DNA from: an uncultured Muribaculaceae bacterium
GTDB taxonomy: Bacteria; Bacteroidota; Bacteroidia; Bacteroidales; Muribaculaceae
Direction: 5' to 3'
DNA length: 21,874 bases
NCBI GenBank assembly: GCA_910579185.1
Contig: CAJTTG010000016.1
Location: forward strand, 1 to 21,874
Part shown: positions 14,712-21,831 of the stretch, piece by piece
How the letters are laid out: each line of letters opens with the position of its first letter
How positions within the stretch are numbered: position 1 is the stretch's first letter
The notes under the pieces: generated by a model
Told to the model about the DNA's origin: nothing
Databases searched by the model: none
What the model saw: the letters and a program-made list of their open reading frames with translations, nothing else
Translations under genes and position numbers: made by a program

Positions 14712-17700
14712 ATGAGAAAAATCTACTCATTATTTCTTGTCATGTTGATGCTTCCGGTTCTCGCTATGGCCGCCGACAATCTGGCTATATCGAAAGCACT
14801 TAGAACCGGAGAAACAACAACCGACTACAGAGCTTATGTTGATCCGTCAATCCTACAGCCAGTAGTTGCCGGGACAGCCGAATCGTACACCATTGGCTCA
14901 TGGGTCAAAATTGGTGCGCTTCAGTCCACATCAAACCTGAACGACAACATGCTCATCTTCGGCTATGGTGGCCGTGAGCACTGCAACGACAATGGTTGCT
15001 GGAATATCGTTGTCAACTCTACCGGCTCAATGAACGTTACCGGTTGGGGCGCACAGGGTGCTGCCGGAGCTATAAACAACAGCACATTCAGCATTGGAGA
15101 ATGGCACCATGTAATGGTTTCATACGACAGCGAGGCTCCCTCAATGACATTCTATCTCGACGGCGTTCAGATTGACCAGAAGGCCATGAACGCAAAACAT
15201 GAATGGTTCACAAGCGAGAACCCGGCAATCTACTTCGCCGGCTTCGGTTTCAATGGCCTGCTTGATGAAGCTCAGATCTACAACCGCGCACTCAGTGCTG
15301 AAGATGTAGCAAAGGCTTACAGAAACGCAAGTGCTGTTGATGGTCTTGTAGGACTCTACACATTTGACGAAGTTGCTGCCGGCACAACAAGCCAGTATGC
15401 AAACCAGTCAAAACAAGCCAACGCATCTTCACTCAACATGACTTGGGAAAAGATCACCGGCTCACAATGCTGGGACAATGGTATCGTTTACGTCATCTCC
15501 GCAGGTTCAGTTGCTGAAGAGGCTCCCACAACAGAGGAAGGCCGCGAGATTATCGCCATGGACGTTACACTCTACGTGATGGATGGCGAAGGCGGTACAA
15601 TCACTGTAACCGATGGCGAAAACACATATGATGGCGAAAACGCAGCAGAAGGTGTTACCGTAAATACCACAAACGAACTCACCATCACAGCAACCCCCGA
15701 AGAAGGCTACGAGCTGATCGGCATCTACGCCGTTGATCCCGTATCGGGAACTCGCACTGAAATCGTTGATGGCAAATACACTCCTACCAGCGATATTATC
15801 ATCACAGCTCTCTTCACCAACACAACCCACGCTCTGACCGTGGCCAACACAGAAGAGATCCCCTACACTATCACCCGTTCAGGCGAGACAGTCACTGACC
15901 TCACCGCCCTTCTCAGCGGCGCTGAATACACACTGACCCTCAACGTACCCGACTCGAAAGTACTCAACGCTGTCCTTCTTAACGACGAAGAGCTGACCGC
16001 TAACAACGGCGCATATACTTTCATTCTCGATGCTGACGCCACACTGACCATCGACGCTCGCGCCAAAGCTCAGTACACCGTTACCATCAACCAGCCCGAG
16101 GGCGGTTCAGTGACCGTAAGCAACGGTACAGCCACCATCACCAGCGGAAATCAGGTTTATGAGGGCACAACCCTTACACTTTCTGCCGCTTCTGAATCAG
16201 GCTACCAGTTCGTGAACTTCCTCATCAACGGAGCATATTACGCTTCAAACACGATCACTCCGACCGAGGATATCACAGTTTCAGCCGTATTTGAAGAAGG
16301 TATTGACTACTGCGAACCCACTCCGATAGCAGGCGCACTAACCACAGCAACCACATCTACAGCAGGCCGTGGCATATCGTCGCTCACCATCACCGCCGGA
16401 AGCAACACCGCAAGCATCACCGGTCTGGGAACGAACAGCGGTCGCCGCGTATATCAGGATGCAACCAGCACAGTCCTCACAGCAGAAGCCGGCCAGACTG
16501 TTTCTATCGTAGCAACAGGTGCAGGTACCTGGATGAACACCTTTATCTATGCTGACTTCGATCTCAACGGATTCACCACTGATGACAAAGTATTCGGTAA
16601 CTATACCGGAGGCACGAACAACTACGCAGGAACTTACACCTTTACAATCCCTGCCAACCAGGCAAGCGGCACATACCGCGTACGCTACAAAGTTGACTGG
16701 GACGATCAGGATCCTTGTATCTATGGCCAGTCTGCCAAAGACAATGGCGAAGTTGTGATCGACTTCAACATCATCATCCCCAAAACCACCCTTGAAGAGG
16801 CTCGTACGGTGACCGTTGAGTCTGAAAACGAAGCTTACGGTACAGTAGCTATCACATCGCCTGCAACTGAAGGCAACACCGTGACCACCGACGAAAAGAC
16901 CGTGACCGTGAAAGCAACTCCGGCTGAAGGCATGACTTTCATGAACTGGACCAACAGCGCAGATGAAGTAGTTGCAACTACCGCAACCTACAACTACACC
17001 GGCGAAACCGACGAAACCCTGACCGCTCACTTCGGTTACTCAGTTGACTACACAGTTGGCGCAGGAGGTAATGCAATTGTATACGCTGACGGCACAGCCA
17101 TCGCCAGCGGCATAGTAGTAGTCCCCGGAGCTGAAATCACCATCAACATCAACCCCAACAGCGGCAATGAGGCTCTGGTTAAGCTCAACGGCTCTTACAT
17201 TCAGTTCGAAGGCAACACCTACTCATTCACAGCCGAAGCCAACGTGACGATTAACATCGAGTTTGCAGAACACGTGAACCACGTTGAGTTCATCGTATCA
17301 GGCAATGGCCGTATTGAGATGTTTGAAGGATACGATCCAGATAACGAAAATCTGCCTTATGGATCACAATTGACCAATGGCGCTGCACTTCCGGCATTTG
17401 ACCAGAACGTGGACGACAACATGACACTCTATTCTGTTTTCTTCATTCCGGAAGATGGCGAGTCAGTTCTGAATGCAAATGTAACTATCAACGGAACCGA
17501 ATATTCAGGATTTGAACTGTTGGAGAATGGTGAATATGGTGGCGCATCCTCGATGTTCTGCTATATCTCGAAAGAGGATATCGATGGAGATGTAGTAATC
17601 ACAGCATCTTTCACCAGCGACAGCCAGGGTATCGATGAGATCGGTATTGACGAGGCTAACGGCCCGGTTGAATACTACAACCTGCAGGGTGTGCGCGTAG

Positions 17701-17777
17701 CTTCTGAGAACCTCGTTCCCGGATTCTACATTGTCCGTCAGGGCAGCAAAACTGCAAAAGTGCTCATCCGCAAATAA
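14712..17777 (+). CDS. Large exported LamG / InlB-like repeat / GEVED protein with C-terminal sorting-like tail
   Basis: A 1021-aa exported protein. Signal peptide MRKIYSLFLVMLMLPVLAMA. A LamG/concanavalin A-like domain spans about 35-225 (SYTIGSWVKIGALQS, GEWHHVMVSYDS, FNGLLDEAQIYNRALSAEDV). Next are about three beta-rich units at roughly 283-370, 372-450 and 453-531, of the GGxVTVSNG ... LTLSAASESGYQFVNF type, resembling divergent InlB B-repeats. A GEVED-like domain covers about 533-690 (YCEPTPIAG, FIYADFDLNG, GTYRVRYKVDW). Further repeats follow at about 697-853 and a less clear module at 857-970. The tail, about 985-1021 (EYYNLQGVRV, PGFYIVRQG, KVLIRK), resembles type IX-like C-terminal domains. 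I infer a surface or secreted adhesin or glycan-binding protein; no catalytic motif is evident. Its codon use is less GC-rich than that of its neighbours. It is monocistronic, with its own promoter and terminator. Confidence 0.88.
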   Translation: MRKIYSLFLVMLMLPVLAMAADNLAISKALRTGETTTDYRAYVDPSILQPVVAGTAESYTIGSWVKIGALQSTSNLNDNMLIFGYGGREHCNDNGCWNIVVNSTGSMNVTGWGAQGAAGAINNSTFSIGEWHHVMVSYDSEAPSMTFYLDGVQIDQKAMNAKHEWFTSENPAIYFAGFGFNGLLDEAQIYNRALSAEDVAKAYRNASAVDGLVGLYTFDEVAAGTTSQYANQSKQANASSLNMTWEKITGSQCWDNGIVYVISAGSVAEEAPTTEEGREIIAMDVTLYVMDGEGGTITVTDGENTYDGENAAEGVTVNTTNELTITATPEEGYELIGIYAVDPVSGTRTEIVDGKYTPTSDIIITALFTNTTHALTVANTEEIPYTITRSGETVTDLTALLSGAEYTLTLNVPDSKVLNAVLLNDEELTANNGAYTFILDADATLTIDARAKAQYTVTINQPEGGSVTVSNGTATITSGNQVYEGTTLTLSAASESGYQFVNFLINGAYYASNTITPTEDITVSAVFEEGIDYCEPTPIAGALTTATTSTAGRGISSLTITAGSNTASITGLGTNSGRRVYQDATSTVLTAEAGQTVSIVATGAGTWMNTFIYADFDLNGFTTDDKVFGNYTGGTNNYAGTYTFTIPANQASGTYRVRYKVDWDDQDPCIYGQSAKDNGEVVIDFNIIIPKTTLEEARTVTVESENEAYGTVAITSPATEGNTVTTDEKTVTVKATPAEGMTFMNWTNSADEVVATTATYNYTGETDETLTAHFGYSVDYTVGAGGNAIVYADGTAIASGIVVVPGAEITININPNSGNEALVKLNGSYIQFEGNTYSFTAEANVTINIEFAEHVNHVEFIVSGNGRIEMFEGYDPDNENLPYGSQLTNGAALPAFDQNVDDNMTLYSVFFIPEDGESVLNANVTINGTEYSGFELLENGEYGGASSMFCYISKEDIDGDVVITASFTSDSQGIDEIGIDEANGPVEYYNLQGVRVASENLVPGFYIVRQGSKTAKVLIRK

Positions 17778-17814
17778 GCAGCTGATGTACTGAATAATTC
17801 AGTCAACAGATATG

Positions 17815-17846
17815 GCGGCGTGTCGATCGACACGCCGCTTTTTTTT
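17815..17846 (+). terminator. Intrinsic terminator of the large exported-protein gene
   Basis: A perfect 24-bp palindrome, arms GCGGCGTGTCGA and TCGACACGCCGC (17815-17838), is followed directly by eight T (17839-17846), 38 bp past the stop codon. Confidence 0.9.
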
Positions 17847-17889
17847 GCACAAAAGCGCAGAAAAGCAAACATGGCGGTGGAAATTTGCG

Positions 17890-17897
17890 TATCTTTG
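17890..17897 (+). promoter_or_regulatory. -7 box (TATCTTTG) directly before the 215-bp repeat array
   Basis: An exact TAnnTTTG match in a typical context (TATCTTTGCAG), 44 bp after the terminator of the previous gene. The repeat array starts 10 bp later, about where transcription would start. No other TAnnTTTG box is seen before the DUF4494 ATG at 18758, so this is the likely promoter of DUF4494-yggS, with the array in the leader. No clear -33 box. Confidence 0.6.
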
Positions 17898-17923
17898 CAG
17901 CGGCTGACAAAGCGAGTGGAGGC

Positions 17924-17948
17924 GGACGCGCCGTGGCGCAGTCCCTAC
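17924..17948 (-). repeat. REP-a hairpin, unit 1 (also at 18139, 18354 and 18569)
   Basis: On the minus strand GTAG is followed directly by a hairpin of GGAC, an unpaired T, GCGCC, the loop AC, GGCGC and GTCC. Copies recur every 215 bp at 18139-18163, 18354-18378 and 18569-18593. The third has a matched pair of changes in the stem, and the fourth has one of the two. Confidence 0.75.
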
Positions 17949-17981
17949 CAGGCGAGGGTGGATTTGTGGTGGAACGGATCG

Positions 17982-18007
17982 ACGGCTCGGAGTGCCGTGA
18001 CCCCGAC
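17982..18007 (+). repeat. GGA-loop hairpin within the array, unit 1 (also at 18197, 18412 and 18627)
   Basis: Arms ACGGCTC and GTGCCGT (one T/T mismatch) enclose GGA and are followed by GACCCCGAC. It is the same family as the copies at 7067, 7121, 7180 and 19965, but here the 5' GTAG is replaced by GATCG. Confidence 0.7.
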
Positions 18008-18062
18008 AGCCCAGATTCGCAAGAGCCGCGAGGGACGACCGCTGAATGGAGACAAACGAGCT

Positions 18063-18087
18063 GTAGGGACTGCGGCATGCCGAGTCC
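18063..18087 (+). repeat. REP-b hairpin, unit 1 (also at 18278 and 18493)
   Basis: GTAG (18063-18066) abuts a hairpin with outer arms GGAC/GTCC and the inner palindrome CGGCATGCCG. The third copy changes A to C, extending the inner palindrome to GCGGCATGCCGC with a bulged T, which is the same architecture as REP-a. Confidence 0.75.
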
Positions 18088-18757
18088 GGGTGCAGCAGGG
18101 TTCGGTAACATCCGGCGATCCACAAAGCGAGTGGAGCCGGACGCGCCGTGGCGCAGTCCCTACCAGGCGAGGGCGGATTTGAGGTGGATCGGATCGACGG
18201 CTCGGAGTGCCGTGACCCCAACAGCCCAGATTCGCAAGAGCCGCGAGGGACGACCGCTGAATGGAGCCAAACGAGCTGTAGGGACTGCGGCATGCCGAGT
18301 CCGGGTGCAGCAGGGTTCGGTAACATCCGGCGATCCACAAAGCGAGTGGAGCCGGACGTGCCGTGGCACAGTCCCTACCAGGCGAGGGTGGGTTTGTGGT
18401 GGATCGGATCAACGGCTCGGAGTGCCGTGACCCCGACAGCCCAGATTTGCCAGAGCCGCAAGGGACGACTGCTGAATGGAGCCAAACGAGCTGTAGGGAC
18501 TGCGGCATGCCGCGTCCGGGTGCAGCAGGGTTCGGCAACATCCGGCGATCCGCAGAGCGAGTGGAGGCGGACGCGCCGTGGCACAGTCCCTACCAGGCGA
18601 GGGTGGGTTTGTGGCGGATCGGATCAACGGCTCGGAGTGCCGTGACCCCGACAGCCCAAATACGCCAGAGCGAGGGTGGAGTTATGTAGACGACACCGAT
18701 TGGAAGGAATGAGAATTGAACAAAAAATATAACTGAAACTTAAAATAGGAAACGAAA

Positions 18758-19216
18758 ATGGCAAATTGGTTTGAATGCAAAGTGAGATATGACAAGATGA
18801 TGGAGAATGGTGTGCCTAAGAAGGTGACAGAGCCGTATCTGGTGGATGCGCTGTCGTTCACCGAAGCGGAGGCACGCATCATCGAGGAACAGACACCGTT
18901 TATCTCGGGCGATTTCTCGGTCAACGCCGTGAAACGCACCAAGATATCGGAGATTTTCCGCGACGACACCGCCGACAAGTGGTATCTTGCAAAGGTGGCG
19001 TTCATCACGATTGATGAGAAAACGGCAGTGGAGAAACGCACAATCTCCCAGATCCTCGTGGCCGGCAGCGGCTTCAAGGGAGCTTACGACACTTTTATGG
19101 ATGGCATGAAGGGCACGATGGCCGATTTTGAACTGGTGAGCCTCGCGGAGACTCCGCTTATGGATGTCTACGATGCGAAACTCGGCAGCGCCCTACCCTC
19201 CAAGTCAGAGGAATAA
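18758..19216 (+). CDS. DUF4494 domain-containing protein
   Basis: A 152-aa cytosolic protein matching DUF4494, a Bacteroidota-specific family without known function. The conserved N-terminus MANWFECKVRYDKMMENG is followed by VTEPYLVDALSFTEAEARI, a central KISEIFRDD and WYLAKVAFITIDE. The ATG is preceded by AGGAAACGAAA, a plausible ribosome binding site. yggS follows after 36 bp on the same strand. The only promoter-like box upstream is at 17890-17897, on the far side of the 215-bp repeat array, so the predicted leader is about 850 nt. Confidence 0.87.
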   Translation: MANWFECKVRYDKMMENGVPKKVTEPYLVDALSFTEAEARIIEEQTPFISGDFSVNAVKRTKISEIFRDDTADKWYLAKVAFITIDEKTAVEKRTISQILVAGSGFKGAYDTFMDGMKGTMADFELVSLAETPLMDVYDAKLGSALPSKSEE

Positions 19217-19252
19217 GAGTCAATCCGGAAGAACCGTCAATCGAAACGCATT

Positions 19253-19924
19253 ATGACAGCAATCGCCGAAAATATCCAGCGCATCAAAGCTTCGCTCCCC
19301 GAGGGGGTGGAGCTTTGCGCTGTCTCTAAATTCCATCCGGTGGAAGCTCTGCGTGAGGCCTATGATGCCGGACAACGGACATTCGGGGAGAGCCGCGTGC
19401 AGGAACTGTTGGCCAAGATACCAGAGATGCCGACGGATGTGTGCTGGCATTTCATAGGTCATCTCCAGACCAACAAGCTGCGTCAGATCATTGGACGCGC
19501 GGCAATGATAGAGAGCGTGGACTCGGAGCGTCTGCTGAGGCTTATCGACAGCGAATCGGAGCGTGCCGGAACTGTGACACGCGTGCTGATGCAGCTCCAT
19601 GTGGCCGCCGAGGAAACTAAATTCGGATTCACTCCGGATGAACTGACGGAGTTTTTCAGCCGCCACGGCTTCGAGTCGCTCAAGGCCACGCATATATGCG
19701 GCGTGATGGGGATGGCTACCAACACCGACGACGAAGCGCGCATTGCCGAGGATTTCCGACTGATACACTCAACGTTCAAGAAGATACGCAGCGAGATAGC
19801 ACCGGATCTGCGAGGCTTCGACATTGTATCGATGGGGATGAGCGGCGATTATCCGCTTGCCATCGAGTGTGGGTCGACGCTGGTGCGTGTAGGCACGGGG
19901 ATATTCGGCGAGCGTCAATATTGA
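19253..19924 (+). CDS. yggS: YggS family PLP homeostasis protein
   Basis: A 223-aa member of the YggS/PROSC (PLPBP) family, a PLP-binding protein with the alanine racemase N-terminal barrel fold that buffers vitamin B6 and affects amino acid balance; it is not a racemase itself. The PLP lysine is Lys26 in LCAVSKFHP. Family landmarks are FGESRVQELLAK, WHFIGHLQTNKLRQI (about 65-79), ICGVMGMAT and the C-terminal phosphate-binding SMGMSGDYPLAIECGSTLVR. The length is typical. It is the second gene after DUF4494, separated by 36 bp. A repeat-bearing spacer of about 370 bp follows, holding two GGA-type hairpin copies, a -7 box and otherwise nothing I can identify. Confidence 0.95.
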   Translation: MTAIAENIQRIKASLPEGVELCAVSKFHPVEALREAYDAGQRTFGESRVQELLAKIPEMPTDVCWHFIGHLQTNKLRQIIGRAAMIESVDSERLLRLIDSESERAGTVTRVLMQLHVAAEETKFGFTPDELTEFFSRHGFESLKATHICGVMGMATNTDDEARIAEDFRLIHSTFKKIRSEIAPDLRGFDIVSMGMSGDYPLAIECGSTLVRVGTGIFGERQY

Positions 19925-19964
19925 GAAAGCGGTCGAGGATGGATTAGACTGGGGTTGAGCCGAG

Positions 19965-19996
19965 CGGTAGACGGCTCGGAGAACCGTGACCCCGAC
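19965..19996 (+). repeat. GGA-loop hairpin repeat after yggS
   Basis: CGGTAG, then arms ACGGCTC and GAACCGT (one mismatch) around GGA, then GACCCCGAC. GTAG abuts the hairpin as in the 7067 and 7180 copies. It lies 40 bp past the yggS stop, on the same strand. Confidence 0.75.
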
Positions 19997-20090
19997 CTCA
20001 CAGATACGCCAGAACAAGGGCATCAAACCAAACAAGCTATAGCAAGGCTCAACACATTGATGATCAACACATTTTCATGGGATGCAGCAG

Positions 20091-20116
20091 ACCGACCGGA
20101 GAGCTGTTACCCCGAC
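20091..20116 (+). repeat. Degenerate GGA-type repeat
   Basis: The sequence keeps the central GGAGAG and the tail TTACCCCGAC, but its arms (ACCGACC and GAGCTGT) no longer pair well. It reads as a decayed copy of the family. Confidence 0.4.
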
Positions 20117-20188
20117 AGGGTAGGACACAGGCAACAGTGTGGTGAAAATTTTCCGGACTGATTTTCGTGGGGATTGAAGAAAAATCTT

Positions 20189-20196
20189 TAACTTTG
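20189..20196 (+). promoter_or_regulatory. -7 box (TAACTTTG) for the sugar transporter
   Basis: TAACTTTG matches TAnnTTTG and would give a leader of about 93 nt before the ATG at 20296. A TTTTC near 20162-20166 is a weak -33 candidate. Confidence 0.55.
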
Positions 20197-20295
20197 CGCT
20201 AATCACCTCAAAACTATAACTGAACCAACAGAAATCGCCACTCTGACGGCGACCATGAAAAGACAAATACAAACCCTTAATTCATAAACATTCAA

Positions 20296-21615
20296 ATGTC
20301 AAAAAATCAAAAACCGAATTACACATTACCGATTATCGTAATGTTTTTCCTGTTTGCGATGATCTCGTTCGTGACAGGTTTCCAGAATCCGTTCGGAGTA
20401 ATCCTTAAATCGCAGCTTGGCCTCAGCGCACTGCAGTCGCAGCTCGGCAATGCGGCCAACTTTATCGCATACGCGTTCATGGGTCTGCCAGCCGGTATGA
20501 TCCTCCAGAAAAAAGGCTACAAGTTCTCGGCTATCGCAGCGGTGCTCGTGGGTCTTGCAGGTGTTGGCCTGATGTTCTTATCTTCAACACTCGAAGGCAA
20601 TGACACCATCTTCTCCGTTTATCTGGCAGGCGCATTCGTTGCCGGCTTCTCGATGTGTATGCTCAACACGGTTGTCAACCCGATGCTCAACACTCTTGGC
20701 GGCGGCGGCAAGACCGGTAACCAGCTCCTTCAGTTCGGTGGCTCGATCAACTCACTGGCAGCTACCATCTGCCCCGTGCTCGTGGGCTACCTGATGGGCG
20801 GTTCGCTCCAGGGCCTCAGCCTCACCGCAGCCCGTCCGGCTCTCTACGTTGCCATGGGTATTTTCGCACTGGCATTCGTGGTTCTGATGCTTTCCAAACT
20901 TCCCGAGCCTATCCTTGAGGAACTCAAACGCGGCGGCAAGAAGGTTGAGAAGCCCACTCTGGCCGGTGCCCTTAAATTCCGTCATTATGTAGGTGGCGTT
21001 GTTGCCATCTTCCTCTATGTAGGTATCGAGGTCGGTATTCCCAACATGGCTAACCTGTATATGACCAATACTCTTGCCATGGACACCACAGTTGCCGGCT
21101 CGGTTGTCGGCGCATACTGGTTCCTGATGCTCGTTGGTCGTCTGGTTGGCGGCACAGTAGGCGGTGTCATCTCGTCGAAAACAATGCTCGTGACAGTATC
21201 CACCGTGGCTCTCGCACTGATCCTCGGTGCCATCATGCTCGATCCGGCAACCAAGGTGAACATTCCGTTCGTAGACGTGGAAGTGCCGATCAACGTTATG
21301 CTGCTCGTGCTCTGCGGTCTCTGCACCTCAGTTATGTGGGGCGGTATCTTCAACCTGGCCGCTGAAGGCCTCGGCAAATACACCGCCGTAGCGTCGGGCT
21401 TCTTCATGGTGATGGTTTGCGGTGGCGGTGTTCTTCCGCTGATCCAGGGAGCTGTTGCAGATGCCGTACAGGATTATCTGATCAGCTACTGGGTTCTGTT
21501 CGCAGCCACAGCTTATCTGCTCTATTATGCCCTTATCGGTTCACGCGTGACCCGTCGTGATGCTTCGGCCGAGGTTATCGCCGAGGAGGTTAAGGAAGGC
21601 GTTATGGAGGATTGA
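20296..21615 (+). CDS. Sugar MFS transporter (FucP/GluP-like)
   Basis: A 439-aa inner-membrane transporter with about 12 hydrophobic segments, of the fucose:proton symporter-like group of the major facilitator superfamily. The N-terminal signature FVTGFQNPFGVILKSQLGLS is typical of this group, as are MCMLNTVVNPMLNTLGG and GNQLLQFGGSINSLAAT in the central helices. The cytoplasmic loop after helix 6 is charged (EELKRGGKKVEKP). The second half includes EVGIPNMANLYM and WGGIFNLAAEGLGKYTAVAS. The substrate could be fucose, glucose, galactose or another hexose; no adjacent catabolic gene helps to decide. It has its own -7 box and a strong terminator, so it is probably transcribed alone. Confidence 0.92.
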   Translation: MSKNQKPNYTLPIIVMFFLFAMISFVTGFQNPFGVILKSQLGLSALQSQLGNAANFIAYAFMGLPAGMILQKKGYKFSAIAAVLVGLAGVGLMFLSSTLEGNDTIFSVYLAGAFVAGFSMCMLNTVVNPMLNTLGGGGKTGNQLLQFGGSINSLAATICPVLVGYLMGGSLQGLSLTAARPALYVAMGIFALAFVVLMLSKLPEPILEELKRGGKKVEKPTLAGALKFRHYVGGVVAIFLYVGIEVGIPNMANLYMTNTLAMDTTVAGSVVGAYWFLMLVGRLVGGTVGGVISSKTMLVTVSTVALALILGAIMLDPATKVNIPFVDVEVPINVMLLVLCGLCTSVMWGGIFNLAAEGLGKYTAVASGFFMVMVCGGGVLPLIQGAVADAVQDYLISYWVLFAATAYLLYYALIGSRVTRRDASAEVIAEEVKEGVMED

Positions 21616-21646
21616 TCTTAACAGGAGATAATTCCGAGATATATGA

Positions 21647-21680
21647 CGATGTGCCGCAAACTGCGGCACATCGTTTTTTT
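21647..21680 (+). terminator. Intrinsic terminator of the sugar transporter gene
   Basis: Arms GATGTGCCGCA (21648-21658) and TGCGGCACATC (21662-21672) close an AAC loop; an outer C-G pair and seven T (21674-21680) follow. Confidence 0.9.
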
Positions 21681-21686
21681 ATGGCG

Positions 21687-21711
21687 GTCGGGGTGAATCG
21701 TATGAACGATT
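21687..21711 (-). repeat. Possible diverged hairpin with CACCCCGAC tail
   Basis: On the minus strand AATCGT, TCAT, ACGATT is followed by CACCCCGAC, the tail of the GGA-loop family, but the stem and loop differ. It may be a distant member or chance. Confidence 0.3.
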
Positions 21712-21801
21712 AACGCCAACAGGAATTGAATATCCGGATCCATTTTACAGTCGCGATAATGAACAATCGTTTAGGGATTAGCGCATTACAAGTGGATAAA
21801 T

Positions 21802-21831
21802 CCGGACGCGCCATGGCGCCTATTCTTTACC
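21802..21831 (-). repeat. Diverged REP-a-like sequence at the window end
   Basis: CCGGACGCGCC followed by ATGGCGCC and, further on, TACC recalls REP-a and its flank. The 12-bp palindrome GCGCCATGGCGC (21808-21819) is intact, but the outer GTCC arm and GTAG are lost. GTGGA lies about 10 bp upstream, as in the array unit. No gene is seen from 21681 to the end. Confidence 0.4.

Larger units (their letters stand above)
17908..18670. repeat. Tandem array of a 215-bp unit built from REP-like hairpins (BIME-like)
   Basis: Units start at 17908, 18123, 18338 and 18553, an exact period of 215 bp. The fourth is cut short near 18670, giving about 3.5 copies. Units 1 and 2 differ at about six positions; units 3 and 4 carry more changes. 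Each full unit holds three hairpins. REP-a is on the minus strand (unit 1: 17924-17944, with GTAG at 17948-17945). A GGA-loop hairpin follows (unit 1: 17982-18007). REP-b is on the plus strand (unit 1: GTAG 18063-18066, hairpin 18067-18087). REP-a and REP-b are inverted relatives. The array is GC-rich. Several long open frames cross it on both strands, but the period is not a multiple of three, so no repeated protein is encoded. Confidence 0.9.

Noticed and set aside
17799..18645. Several overlapping open frames of 70-200 aa on both strands across the repeat array
   Set aside because: They are a product of the GC-rich tandem repeat. The 215-bp period is not a multiple of three, so successive copies fall in different frames, and the variation follows hairpin pairing rather than codon positions.
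17908..18670. CRISPR array
   Set aside because: The period is 215 bp with near-identical sequence throughout each unit; there are no unique spacers and no cas genes nearby.
17908..18670. Insertion sequence or transposon carrying its own enzyme
   Set aside because: No transposase-like protein is encoded in any frame here or elsewhere in the window; only non-autonomous hairpin elements are visible.
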